Shown here piece by piece: positions 6,073-13,511 of a stretch of DNA of 17,723 nt. Origin of the DNA: JBDRGC01 sp043818215. Lineage in GTDB: Bacteria; Chloroflexota; Anaerolineae; Anaerolineales; UBA11858. The stretch is from positions 1 to 17,723 of the forward strand of contig JBDRGC010000043.1 in the NCBI GenBank assembly GCA_043818215.1, in the 5' to 3' direction. The translations under genes and the position numbers were made by a program. Numbering within the stretch: the stretch's first letter is position 1; each line of letters opens with the position of its first letter. Under the pieces are notes generated by a model. It saw nothing but the letters and a program-made list of their open reading frames with translations. It was not told the DNA's origin and ran no database searches.

Positions 6073-7635
6073 ATGAAAAAATGGATTATTGCTATCGTGG
6101 TTATTGCCGTCATTGTGGGCGGCGTGATGGGCGGGCAAAGTTACAGTGCCCAAAAAGCCCAGGAGAGCCTGCTGGCCGATTGACAGACTGTGGAGGCCGA
6201 ACTCGGTACATTGGTGGCTACCATCGGAGCAACCGGGACGGTGCGTTCTAACCAGAGCGCAGTACTCACCTGGCAAACATCCGGCACGGTCGAGCGCGTC
6301 AATGTGCTGATTGGCGATCAGGTTTCTCGCGATCAAGAATTGGCCACACTGGAGCAGACATCATTGCCCCAAAGCGTTATCATGGCCCAGGCAGACCTGG
6401 TCAGCGCGGAAAAGGCTTTGGATGATTTGCTGAATTCCCAACTCCAGCAGGCTCAAGCGATGCAAGCTGTCGAGACCGCCCAACAAGCCCTCGATGACCT
6501 GTTGAATCCCGAACTGCAGCAGGCCCTGGCGCTCCAGGCCATTGCAGACGCTGAACAAGCCGTCGAATATGCCGAGCGGAGATCGCGCAATGTGCAATCC
6601 ACCGCCGGTCAGCCCGATATCGATGCCGCTGCAGCACAGGTTGTATTGACGAAGGATGCCCTCGACCGGGCTCAAGAAAATTTTGACCCCTACGCCAATA
6701 AACCCGCAGACAACCTCACCCGCGCCAACCTGCAAAGCCAACTATCCGCTGCCCAACAGCAATACGATTCCGCCGTGCGTAATTTCAACGCCTTATCGGG
6801 CACCGGCTCAGAGACTGACATCGCTGTCGCCGGAGCCAGTTTGGCAACCGCACAGGCTAAACTATTGGAAGCTGAACGGCAGTATGAGCGTATCGAAGAT
6901 GGGCCAAACGCCGCAGACGTAGCATTGCTCGAAGCCCAATTGTCAGATGCCCAACGTGAGTGGGAGCGGCTGAAAGACGGACCTGATCCTGATGATATCG
7001 CGGTTGCCGGAGCCAGAATTGCCGCCGCTCAAGCTACTATCAATCAGCTGTATGTCTCGGCCCCCTTCGACGGAATTCTCACCATGCTGGAAAGCAAGGC
7101 TGGCGATCAAGTCAACCCCGGAACACCGGCCTTCCGCGTTGATGATCTGTCTCGGCTGCTGGTCGATTTGGAAGTCTCCGAAGTGGACGTCAACCAGATC
7201 AAAGAAGGTCAGAAAGTAACCCTGACATTCGATGCTATTCTAGCCACGGAATACCACGGCGAAGTGGTGGAGGTTGCCTTGGTCGGCACCGAAATACAGG
7301 GCATGGTCAGTTTCAAAGTGACTGTCGAACTGCTGGCTGCCGATGAGTATGTCAAGCCGGGGATGACTTCGGCAGTCAATATTGTCATCAGCCAACTTGA
7401 AGAGGCTTTGCTGGTCCCCAACCGGGCGGTGCGAGTTGTGGAGGGGGAGCGGGTGGTTTACACCCTCGGGGATAACGGCTCATTACAATCGGTAGTTATC
7501 ACCCTGGGGGCCTCGTCGGACACCTACAGCGAAATCGTCGCCGGAGACTTGGCAGTCGGCGACCAGATCGTTCTCAACCCGCCGAGCACGCTTATGCAGA
7601 GCAGCTTTGGGCCAGGCAGCGGAATGCACCCTTAA
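6073..7635 (+). CDS. Membrane-fusion efflux adaptor 2, interrupted by an in-frame UGA
   Basis: The gene starts at ATG 6073 with GGAG 7 nt upstream and a signal anchor (MKKWIIAIVVIAVIVGGVMGG). After 36 codons there is a TGA at 6181-6183. The same frame then continues to 7635 with the full adaptor body: lipoyl halves (TLVATIGATGTVRSNQSA and VSAPFDGILTMLESKAGDQV), a coiled-coil hairpin with DGPxPDDI repeats, and a C-terminal barrel domain. It is clearly paralogous to adaptor 1, which reads DSLQTV where this gene reads D-UGA-QTV. No Cys exists at this site in the paralogue and the linker is variable, so selenocysteine is unlikely. Options are a nonsense mutation, readthrough or sequence error. 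A GTG at 6190 lacks a good ribosome-binding site and would give a protein without an anchor. Confidence 0.8.
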
Positions 7636-7646
7636 GGAGGCCAAAC

Positions 7647-8327
7647 ATGAGTGATTGGGTTGTTGACGCACGAGATGTCACTAAAGTCTATACTATGGGC
7701 GACGTCGAGGTACACGCCCTGCGCGGCCTGTCGATTCAGATTGCCACCGGCGAAGTGATCGCTATCATGGGGCCTTCCGGCTCCGGAAAGTCCACTTTGA
7801 TGAATATCCTGGGATGCCTCGACCGTCCCACCGCGGGCAACTATTACCTGGACGGAGAGAGCGTCGCCGAGTTGAGCGATGACCAACTGGCCGGTATCCG
7901 CAACCGCAAGGTGGGATTCGTCTTTCAGAGTTTCAACCTGCTGCCGAGGGCCACTGCTCTGGCGAATGTCGAACTGCCGCTGCGCTATGCCCACAACGGC
8001 AAGAACCGCCGCAAACGCGCCAAAGCCGCGCTGGAGGCTGTGGGGCTGGCAGACCGAATAACCCACCGCCCTAACGAGCTTTCTGGCGGGGAGCAGCAAA
8101 GAGTAGCCATCGCGCGGGCTTTGGTGAATAATCCATCCATTATTATGGCCGATGAGCCTACGGGAAACCTGGACACCAAGGCGGGAGACGAACTCATGGA
8201 ATTGCTGCTCAACCTGAACAAAGAGAGCGGTACTACTTTGATCATCGTAACCCACGACCCGGAGATAGCAGAGCTGACCCAGCGTGTTGTGAAGATTCGC
8301 GATGGGCGGGTGGAGAGTGACACATGA
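7647..8327 (+). CDS. ABC transporter ATP-binding protein (MacB/LolD type)
   Basis: The 226-aa ATPase has all the motifs: Walker A GPSGSGKST (42-50), Q-loop Gln94, signature LSGGEQQR (145-152), Walker B IIMADEP (165-171) and the switch His203 in THD. The sequence FQSFNLLPRATALANVELPL after the Q-loop is typical of the MacB/LolD/FtsE family. A strong AAGGAGG lies just upstream of ATG 7647. It energises the permease that follows, with which it overlaps by 4 bp (ATGA), and acts on the cytoplasmic side of the membrane. Confidence 0.95.
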   Translation: MSDWVVDARDVTKVYTMGDVEVHALRGLSIQIATGEVIAIMGPSGSGKSTLMNILGCLDRPTAGNYYLDGESVAELSDDQLAGIRNRKVGFVFQSFNLLPRATALANVELPLRYAHNGKNRRKRAKAALEAVGLADRITHRPNELSGGEQQRVAIARALVNNPSIIMADEPTGNLDTKAGDELMELLLNLNKESGTTLIIVTHDPEIAELTQRVVKIRDGRVESDT

Positions 8328-9550
8328 ACTTTTGGCAGTCTTTCATCGAGGCAGTAGAAAGCCTGACTTCGAATAAATTGCGTTCTGCGTTGACCATTTT
8401 AGGCATTGTGATCGGTGTGGGGGCAGTGATCGCCATGCTGGCAATTGGCGCCGGAGCGGAGAACTCTATCACCGGCGAAATTCAGGGCATTGGCACAAAT
8501 CTTTTGTTCGTCTTTCGAGGCGGATCAGAGGATGTGCGCAACCCCAAGCCCTTGACCCTGGGCGATGCTGATGCCATTGCTGATCCCTTTGCGGCTCCCT
8601 CCGTAGCCGGAGTTGCTCCTATTTTGCAGGGTAGCGGCGAAATAAGTTTTTCAGGTGAAAGCAGCGTCACCAGCATTATGGGTGTCACCCCGGAATTCGA
8701 GTCGGTGCGCAATACATCCGTCACCGAGGGAGAATTTATCAGCGATGCTCACATGCTGGGGCGGTCAGCCGTCGTTATCCTGGGTACCGATGTCGCCGAA
8801 GCTCTATTTGGCCGCAAATCCGGGATCACCGGTGAAACTGTGCGCATCGAGGGTCAACCCTTTCGGGTGATCGGCGTGCTGGAGGAAAAAGGGGGCAGCT
8901 CTTTCGGCAGTGAAGACGACCGAATACTGGTTCCCATGACAACAGCTCAGTCACGTTTGCTGCGCCGTTCAACGCGCGACCTGGTGGACGTCATCTTTGT
9001 GCAGGCAGTCAGCTCCGATGTAGTGATGGATGCCAGCGAAGAAATCTCCCAGATTCTACGCTCCCGTCATCGCACCGCCATTGGGGAGGATGACTTCACC
9101 GTTTTCAGCCAGGAAGATTTCCTGGACGTGGCATCTTCGATCACTGGCATCTTGACAATTTTCCTGGGAGGGATCGCAGGAATCTCTCTGCTGGTCGGCG
9201 GGATCGGCATTATGAATATCATGCTGGTATCTGTCATCGAGCGCACGCGCGAGATCGGCCTGCGCAAGGCCATGGGCGCCCGCAAGATAGATATCATGAT
9301 TCAATTCCTGGCAGAGTCATCCCTGCTCAGCCTGATCGGCGGGTTGTTAGGTATCGGCCTGGGGTGGGCGATTTCGATGATCGTCGGGCAGATAGCGGCT
9401 GCCAGTGACGCCGATATTGTCCCCGTGATCGGAATGAACGCCGTTCTGTTGGCAACTTTATTCTCTGCCGCAGTTGGCATGTTCTTCGGCCTGTACCCAG
9501 CCAACCGGGCCGCCAGCCTCGAGCCAGTGGAAGCGCTGCGGTATGAGTGA
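8324..9550 (+). CDS. MacB-type ABC transporter permease
   Basis: The 408-aa protein has the MacB/FtsX layout. One N-terminal membrane helix (SALTILGIVIGVGAVIAML, about 22-40) is followed by a large extracytoplasmic MacB core domain (about 50-270) and three C-terminal helices (ILTIFLGGIAGISLLVGGIG; a segment near SLLSLIGGLLGIGLGWAIS; VLLATLFSAAVGMFFGLYPA). The motif GLRKAMGARKIDIMIQFLAES and the end PANRAASLEPVEALRYE are hallmarks of the family. It overlaps the ATPase stop codon (ATGA), so translation is probably coupled. With the ATPase and adaptors it should form a mechanotransmission-type exporter; the substrate is unknown. Confidence 0.95.
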   Translation: MNFWQSFIEAVESLTSNKLRSALTILGIVIGVGAVIAMLAIGAGAENSITGEIQGIGTNLLFVFRGGSEDVRNPKPLTLGDADAIADPFAAPSVAGVAPILQGSGEISFSGESSVTSIMGVTPEFESVRNTSVTEGEFISDAHMLGRSAVVILGTDVAEALFGRKSGITGETVRIEGQPFRVIGVLEEKGGSSFGSEDDRILVPMTTAQSRLLRRSTRDLVDVIFVQAVSSDVVMDASEEISQILRSRHRTAIGEDDFTVFSQEDFLDVASSITGILTIFLGGIAGISLLVGGIGIMNIMLVSVIERTREIGLRKAMGARKIDIMIQFLAESSLLSLIGGLLGIGLGWAISMIVGQIAAASDADIVPVIGMNAVLLATLFSAAVGMFFGLYPANRAASLEPVEALRYE

Positions 9551-9562
9551 GGCAGGAGGCAG

Positions 9563-9848
9563 GGATCAGGAAACCAGGAAACCAGGAAACCAGTAGATCA
9601 GGAAACCAGTAAATCAGGGAACCAGGAAACCAGTAAATCAGGAAACCAGGAAACCAGTAGATCAGGAAACCAGGAAACCAGTAGATCAGGAAACCAGGAA
9701 ACCAGTAAATCAGGAAACCAGGAAACCAGTAAATCAGGAAACCAGGAAACCAGTAAATCAGGGAACCAGGAAACCAGTAAATCAGGAAACCAGGAAACCA
9801 GTAAATCAGGAAACCAGGAAACCAGTAGATCAGGAAACCAGGGATCAG
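9563..9848. repeat. Tandem array, 24-bp period (GGAAACCAG family)
   Basis: About a dozen near-identical units of AGGAAACCAGGAAACCAG followed by TARATC run head to tail just after the permease stop. Most changes are AAATC versus GATC. The minus strand can be read as a repeated octapeptide (WFPDLLVS), but this is a by-product of a 24-bp period divisible by three, not a gene. Confidence 0.95.
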
Positions 9849-10041
9849 TCGATCCTGATCTACTGATCCACCGATCTACTGATCTACTGATCCACTGATC
9901 CACTGATCCACTGATCTACTGACCCACTGATCTACTGATCCACTGATCCACTGATCTACTGACCCACTGATCTACTGATCTACTAATCTACTGATCCACT
10001 GATCTACTGATCTACTGATTCACTAATCTACTGATCCACTG
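9849..10041. repeat. Tandem array, 8-bp period (ACTGATCY)
   Basis: About 22 units of ACTGATCC or ACTGATCT, with a few variants such as ACTGACCC and ACTAATCT, run up to the start of the next gene. CTGATCTACTG in this array is the reverse complement of CAGTAGATCAG in the preceding array, so transcripts could fold into a long imperfect hairpin. No gene is present in 9551-10048. Confidence 0.95.
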
Positions 10042-10048
10042 CCCCCCC

Positions 10049-10534
10049 ATGAACACATTCAAATGCCGCCTCTACCCTAATATTGGCGAGTTCGTCGCCG
10101 ATTTCCGCTTCATTATGTCGAATAGGCCGCTCGTGCGGAAGACCATGCGGGGAGAGTTGATCTCGCAGGCCTTCCGCGAGCGGTTGATGATGGTGGTGAC
10201 CCAGGTCAATGGCTGCCGCTATTGCAGCTACTTCCACGCCCAGGAAGCCCTCAAGGCTGGCATTTCTGAAGGGGAACTAAAATCTCTGTTGGCGGGCGCC
10301 ATCCCTGATGACTGTCCCCCGGAGGAGTATCCCGCCCTGCTCTACGCTCAACATTGGGCCGAGAGTAATGCCCAACCCGACCCCGAAGTTCTCCAACGGT
10401 TAGTGGAAACCTACGGGCAAGAGAAGTCGGACGCCATTCACATCGTCTTGAGAATGATCCGCGTGGGCAACCTGATGGGCAATCTTGGGGATTACCTGCT
10501 GTATCGAATTTCGTTTGGTAGATGGGGTTATTAG
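10049..10534 (+). CDS. Carboxymuconolactone decarboxylase / AhpD-like protein
   Basis: The 161-aa protein has the redox motif CRYCSYFH (Cys56, Cys59, His63) in NGCRYCSYFHAQEALKAG, the core of the CMD/AhpD fold, and the conserved end DYLLYRISFGRWGY. Family members are all-helical oligomers acting as alkylhydroperoxidase-like thiol reductants or related enzymes; the actual substrate is not predictable. The start at ATG 10049 has no Shine-Dalgarno sequence, only a C-run from the repeat array, but the N-terminal residues look conserved in this subfamily. It directly follows the tandem arrays, so its promoter may lie within or before them. Confidence 0.85.
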   Translation: MNTFKCRLYPNIGEFVADFRFIMSNRPLVRKTMRGELISQAFRERLMMVVTQVNGCRYCSYFHAQEALKAGISEGELKSLLAGAIPDDCPPEEYPALLYAQHWAESNAQPDPEVLQRLVETYGQEKSDAIHIVLRMIRVGNLMGNLGDYLLYRISFGRWGY

Positions 10535-10573
10535 TATATTGTTAGCAAGTGAGTAAATTCAGCCCCTTGGTGA

Positions 10574-10698
10574 AATAGAACGCAGATGACGCGGATACAG
10601 CGAATCACCGCGGATTCTTTAAAAATAAAATCCGCGTCAATCCGCTTAATCCGTGTCACACCTGCACTTGCCGCAGGTGCAAGTGTCCGCGTTCTATT
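10574..10698. repeat. Palindromic intergenic repeat, copy A
   Basis: The ends AATAGAACGC (10574-10583) and GCGTTCTATT (10689-10698) are perfect inverted repeats. The interior has many GCGGAT/ATCCGC words that fold back. An inverted, longer copy is at 15852-16123. The part at 10659-10685 can form either of two exclusive 7-bp hairpins (CACCTGC/GCAGGTG or CACTTGC/GCAAGTG). It lies between two convergent genes and may serve as a bidirectional terminator. Confidence 0.75.
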
Positions 10699-10736
10699 GA
10701 AGCAACTTTCAGCAGCAGCCTGAACGATTAGTATCG

Positions 10737-11186
10737 TTACTGCACCACCACCGATACGGAAAACTCATCCACAGGGTCCACGCCCTCTTCCCAGGACCGG
10801 TGATAGATCAATTTGAGCGTTATCTGGCCGGCGCTCTTGGCCTCGAAATAGAAAGTTTCTACGCCGCCGGAACCTTCGAGTACTGGCTGAGACGCTTCGT
10901 AGTCCGTAGCTTCACCCTGCTGCAAGACCACGCCGTCGATTTCGGCCACCTCCCACTGGAAGCCTGTGGTGGGGTTAGATGGCAAAGACACAATCAGGAC
11001 TTGCCCCATTGTCATATCGATCTGGCTGTCACGATCATCACTATCGATCATGATTTCGCTGGCCTTCGAATCAATCTGGAGGTCAAGATCACCATCGGGC
11101 ACAACTTCGTTCGATGGCCCACACCCCGCGGCCAGTATCAACACGAGCATCGATATTGCAAAAACTTTGTAATATGAACTACGCAT
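10737..11186 (-). CDS. Chagasin-like (I42 family) protease-inhibitor lipoprotein
   Basis: The 149-aa protein starts with a lipoprotein signal (hydrophobic ISMLVLILAAGC, lipid-attachment Cys22). The mature domain has the three inhibitory-loop signatures of the chagasin/I42 family in order: NPTTGFQW (about 72-79), GSGGVETFYFEA and the RSWEE loop. Known members inhibit papain-like cysteine peptidases. Here it would be anchored outside the cytoplasmic membrane, perhaps protecting the cell from its own or foreign peptidases. About 45 acidic residues (roughly 23-65, DGDLDLQIDSKASEIMIDSD) precede the domain as a linker. The start is supported by AAAGGAG 8 nt upstream. No peptidase gene is adjacent. 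Confidence 0.85.
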   Translation of the reverse strand: MRSSYYKVFAISMLVLILAAGCGPSNEVVPDGDLDLQIDSKASEIMIDSDDRDSQIDMTMGQVLIVSLPSNPTTGFQWEVAEIDGVVLQQGEATDYEASQPVLEGSGGVETFYFEAKSAGQITLKLIYHRSWEEGVDPVDEFSVSVVVQ

Positions 11187-11208
11187 AACGGCATCTCCTT
11201 TCGTAATT

Positions 11209-11272
11209 GTAGGACGATTTTGGAATATCGTCCTACGATAAACTTTATCGGACTATTCCACACATCATTATA
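11209..11272 (-). promoter_or_regulatory. Candidate promoter -10 and two palindromes upstream of the inhibitor gene
   Basis: On the minus strand TATAAT lies at 11272-11267 with no clear -35. Downstream are the perfect 15-bp palindrome CGATAAA-C-TTTATCG (11236-11250) and the 10-bp inverted repeat GTAGGACGAT/ATCGTCCTAC (11209-11218, 11227-11236), both between the -10 box and the ribosome-binding site. They could be an operator and a leader hairpin. Confidence 0.4.
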
Positions 11273-11317
11273 GACGCTAAGTACCGGGCAAAGGTTCCGC
11301 AGTCAAGGGCGGGGGGT

Positions 11318-11387
11318 GAGTGGCGAGTGGCGAGTGGCGGGTGACGAATGGCAGGTGACGGGTGGCGAATGGCGGGTGGCGAATGGC
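11318..11387. repeat. 7-bp minisatellite (GRRTGGC), ten units
   Basis: Ten contiguous 7-mers such as GAGTGGC, GGGTGAC, GAATGGC and GGGTGGC. Related degenerate arrays occur at 12398-12482 and 14606-14630. Confidence 0.85.
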
Positions 11388-11406
11388 AAGTGTGCAAGTC
11401 GATGAG

Positions 11407-12378
11407 TTAGCGGGTAAGCCGTTCCAGCCATTCCATCGCACCCTCTGTCATGTTCCAGGCCTCTTTGTAGAGGTGAACGTACTCGATGGCTTCGCTTTCC
11501 TCGCCCATTATCACTCGTTCCAATTCCCAGGAGTCTATCTTCTGTTTTCCCAACAAATAATCGGGAACGAGGGGAGTGCGGCGCAAAGCCTGCCCCAGAA
11601 GATCACGCGCTGCGGGGCGATCACCCTTGCGGCGAAATTGCAACAAAGCTCTGATGTAGCGCCCGTAGCAAAGCGGATCATCGGAGTGTTTTGCCATGAC
11701 GCGGTGGGCTTCGCCGTTCCTGTTTTCTTCCAGCAAGATCGCCGCTAATATATAACGCGCACCCTGGTTATCGTTCGGATTCAGGCGCAACAAGTCCTGG
11801 AAGTGTTTCGCAGCCTCGGCTCGTGCTCCCTGCCGCCAGAGGGCGTATCCCAAAGCAAAGCGAGTGCGCATGTATGGTCGCGTGATAGCCGCTCCCCAGA
11901 AATGATCTTCGTATTTAGTAGAATACTCAGGCCCCATTATACGTTCGGCGGCAGCCAGGGCTTGATTTTCCAAGTCCATGGCTTCTTCCCAGGAAGGGGC
12001 ATCATGCGCCAATAACAAATAAGCGTCCACGGCGTCGGGAGAGATATCCAAAGCCGTTTGCGCCACTCCCTTCCGTCTACGGGCTGATTTCTTTCCCCAG
12101 CCTCCGTAAGCCAGATCCACAGCTATGTGCCAGGGTTTGGTTGGTTTGGGGAATTTGGGCTTTTGTCCGGGGTGCAGATATTGCTCGTAAAACGCCTGCG
12201 CTTCTTCATCTGAGTCAAACCCTCCGTCTGGTGTTAACACGAAGAGGTTTAAGAAATTTGGCTCCATCAGCCAGGGCTGCGCGCTTCTGGGCACGCGGCC
12301 ATCGGTTCCGATAGTAGGCTGAAGAGCGAATATTATGCCTGAATCGGAAGGGGATAAAGGTCGCTTGCTACGAAACAT
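11407..12378 (-). CDS. Tetratricopeptide-like helical repeat protein (possibly ST7-like)
   Basis: The 323-aa protein has no signal peptide or membrane segment. Its middle and C-terminal parts show TPR-style helical pairs: AVDAYLLLAHDAPSWEEAMDLENQALAAAER, then RFALGYALWRQGARAEAAKHFQDLLRLNPND, then further LL-rich helices. LNPNDNQGARY and VPDYLLG recall the ST7-like family, but I hold that loosely. Such proteins are protein-interaction scaffolds; no enzyme motif is visible. The start is supported by AAAGGAG 6 nt before ATG 12378. It may be co-transcribed with the flavoprotein gene upstream at 12515-13265. Confidence 0.75.
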   Translation of the reverse strand: MFRSKRPLSPSDSGIIFALQPTIGTDGRVPRSAQPWLMEPNFLNLFVLTPDGGFDSDEEAQAFYEQYLHPGQKPKFPKPTKPWHIAVDLAYGGWGKKSARRRKGVAQTALDISPDAVDAYLLLAHDAPSWEEAMDLENQALAAAERIMGPEYSTKYEDHFWGAAITRPYMRTRFALGYALWRQGARAEAAKHFQDLLRLNPNDNQGARYILAAILLEENRNGEAHRVMAKHSDDPLCYGRYIRALLQFRRKGDRPAARDLLGQALRRTPLVPDYLLGKQKIDSWELERVIMGEESEAIEYVHLYKEAWNMTEGAMEWLERLTR

Positions 12379-12397
12379 GGGGAACTCCTTTGATTAA

Positions 12398-12482
12398 GGT
12401 GGGCGGGTGGGCGAGTGGGCGAGTGAGCGAGTGAGCAGGTGGGCGGGTGGCGAGTGGGCGAGTAGCGAGTGGCAGGTGGCGC
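12398..12482. repeat. Degenerate 7-8 bp minisatellite (GGGTGGGC/GAGTGGGC)
   Basis: Repeated GGTGGGC, GAGTGGGC, GAGTGAGC and GAGTGGC units lie between the TPR gene and the PyrK-like gene. It has the same word family as 11318-11387. Confidence 0.8.
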
Positions 12483-12514
12483 TTCACGCTCTCCGCTCCA
12501 CGCTCCACGAATTC

Positions 12515-13265
12515 TCACCACTCTAGATCGTTCAAATCGAATACCGGGCCATCTTTGCAGGCCAGCTTGTAGCCGCCGCGGCGGGCGGGGAGGGCGCAGA
12601 CGCCGCAATCGGCCAACGCGCCGCAGGGCATGGGCGTCCAAACCAGGGCCTGCGCTGGGCAGGGGAGTCGTTCGTGGGGGCCGAGGCCCAGAGTCTGGCG
12701 CAGGGTGGGGAGAGCATCCAATGGCAGGTCGAGGGCCAGGAAGTCGGGCCAGGATTTGGTTTCGGGGAGGTCGCTGAGGGAGTGGATTTCTACAATAGAT
12801 GGCAAGGGAGCATGGGTGCGGGGGTGCAGGGGTGCTTCGCAAAAGAGGGCGATGTCGGCGCCGGATTCGAGGGCGGGGGGGGATGAGGGGCAGGAGGCGG
12901 GAGGCGGTGTCTCCGAGGGCGACGAGGGCCAGGCGGCGGACGTTCTTGGGGAGGCGGAATCCGTGCCCCAGTGGGCCGCGTAAATTAAGGCTGTCGCCGG
13001 GGCGCCAGGTGGAGGGGATGGGGCCGGCGGTGAAATTGGAAGTTGAGTCGGCTGGCGGGGTGGTCTGGCGAGAGGATGGTCGGGGGCTGGGAATCCCCCC
13101 GGGAAACAGCAGCCAACCCACAACGGAGTCCGATTCGGCGGGGCTGCGGGCCAGGATGTATTTTCCGGGGGCGGGAATCATCCTCGGGGGGCAGGCAATT
13201 TTCGCGGCCCGGCTCCCGCCATTTTCCATTTGAATCACGATGATTTTCCCAGTAGCTGCACGCAT
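12515..13265 (-). pseudogene. PyrK-like [2Fe-2S] flavoprotein subunit, frameshifted at a C8 run
   Basis: Two minus-strand frames together make one protein of about 249 residues. From ATG 13265 the first gives a reductase-like N-terminus (PAPGKYILA, WRPGDSLNLRGPLGHGF, ALVALGDTASRLLPLI). The second frame then carries the C-terminus (PPALESGADIALFCEAPL, and the cluster motif CGALADCGVC with a last Cys in YKLACKDGPVFDLNDLEW, stop at 12515). The shift falls in the G8 run at 12875-12882 (C8 on the coding strand); seven bases would restore one frame. The domains match the electron-transfer subunit of dihydroorotate dehydrogenase B, which passes electrons between NAD(H), FAD and a partner oxidoreductase. 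No pyrD is adjacent. It could be a true pseudogene, a slippage-dependent gene or a sequencing error. Base composition is very GC-rich, and no Shine-Dalgarno precedes the start. Confidence 0.75.
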
Positions 13266-13348
13266 AAGAGCATGGTATCATAATTCCGCCCATTTGTTAA
13301 CGATGCGTCAGAATGACCAACTCGGATTCTGTATGAGTGTTTTGCGGG

Positions 13349-13354
13349 TATAAT
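13349..13354 (+). promoter_or_regulatory. Candidate -10 box upstream of the SPFH gene
   Basis: TATAAT lies in the gap between divergent genes, but the -35 region (TTCTGT near 13327) is poor. The SPFH leader would be about 150 nt and would include the palindromic repeat at 13400-13489. Confidence 0.35.
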
Positions 13355-13399
13355 CCCGTCAGACAATTTTGGAAATAGGGTAAGTACTTAGTTTGACAA

Positions 13400-13489
13400 T
13401 GTCACTGCGAGCGGAGTTTACGGAGCGTGGCAGTCTCACACTCATCAAGAATGAGATTGCTTCGCCGGAAAAGCTGGCTCGCAATGACA
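13400..13489. repeat. Palindromic intergenic repeat (TGTCAYTGCGAGC family)
   Basis: TGTCACTGCGAGC (13400-13412) pairs with GCTCGCAATGACA (13477-13489) with one G-T mismatch. An inner pair GCAGTCTCA (13430-13438) and TGAGATTGC (13452-13460) gives a second stem. It is a REP-like repeat in the leader of the SPFH gene. Confidence 0.8.
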
Positions 13490-13511
13490 AATGAGTTACG
13501 AAAAGGAGAGA

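Noticed and set aside
6181..6223. UGA in adaptor 2 as selenocysteine
   Set aside because: No Cys at this site in the paralogue, a variable linker position and only a 4-bp downstream stem. Kept as an open question in the findings, not as an annotation.
9598..9903. Minus-strand frame encoding repeated WFPDLLVS octapeptides
   Set aside because: It is the translation of a 24-bp tandem DNA repeat; any frame through a period divisible by three stays open. No ribosome-binding site or non-repeat domain.
12333..12874. Continuation of the 310-aa minus-strand frame past the C8 run
   Set aside because: After the run its sequence is Pro/Arg-rich low complexity, while the neighbouring frame has the conserved iron-sulfur motif; the continuation is an out-of-frame read.
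13491..13511. Start of the SPFH gene at ATG 13491
   Set aside because: No ribosome-binding site there and the extra residues (MSYEKER) are encoded by the ribosome-binding region of the better start at 13512/13515.
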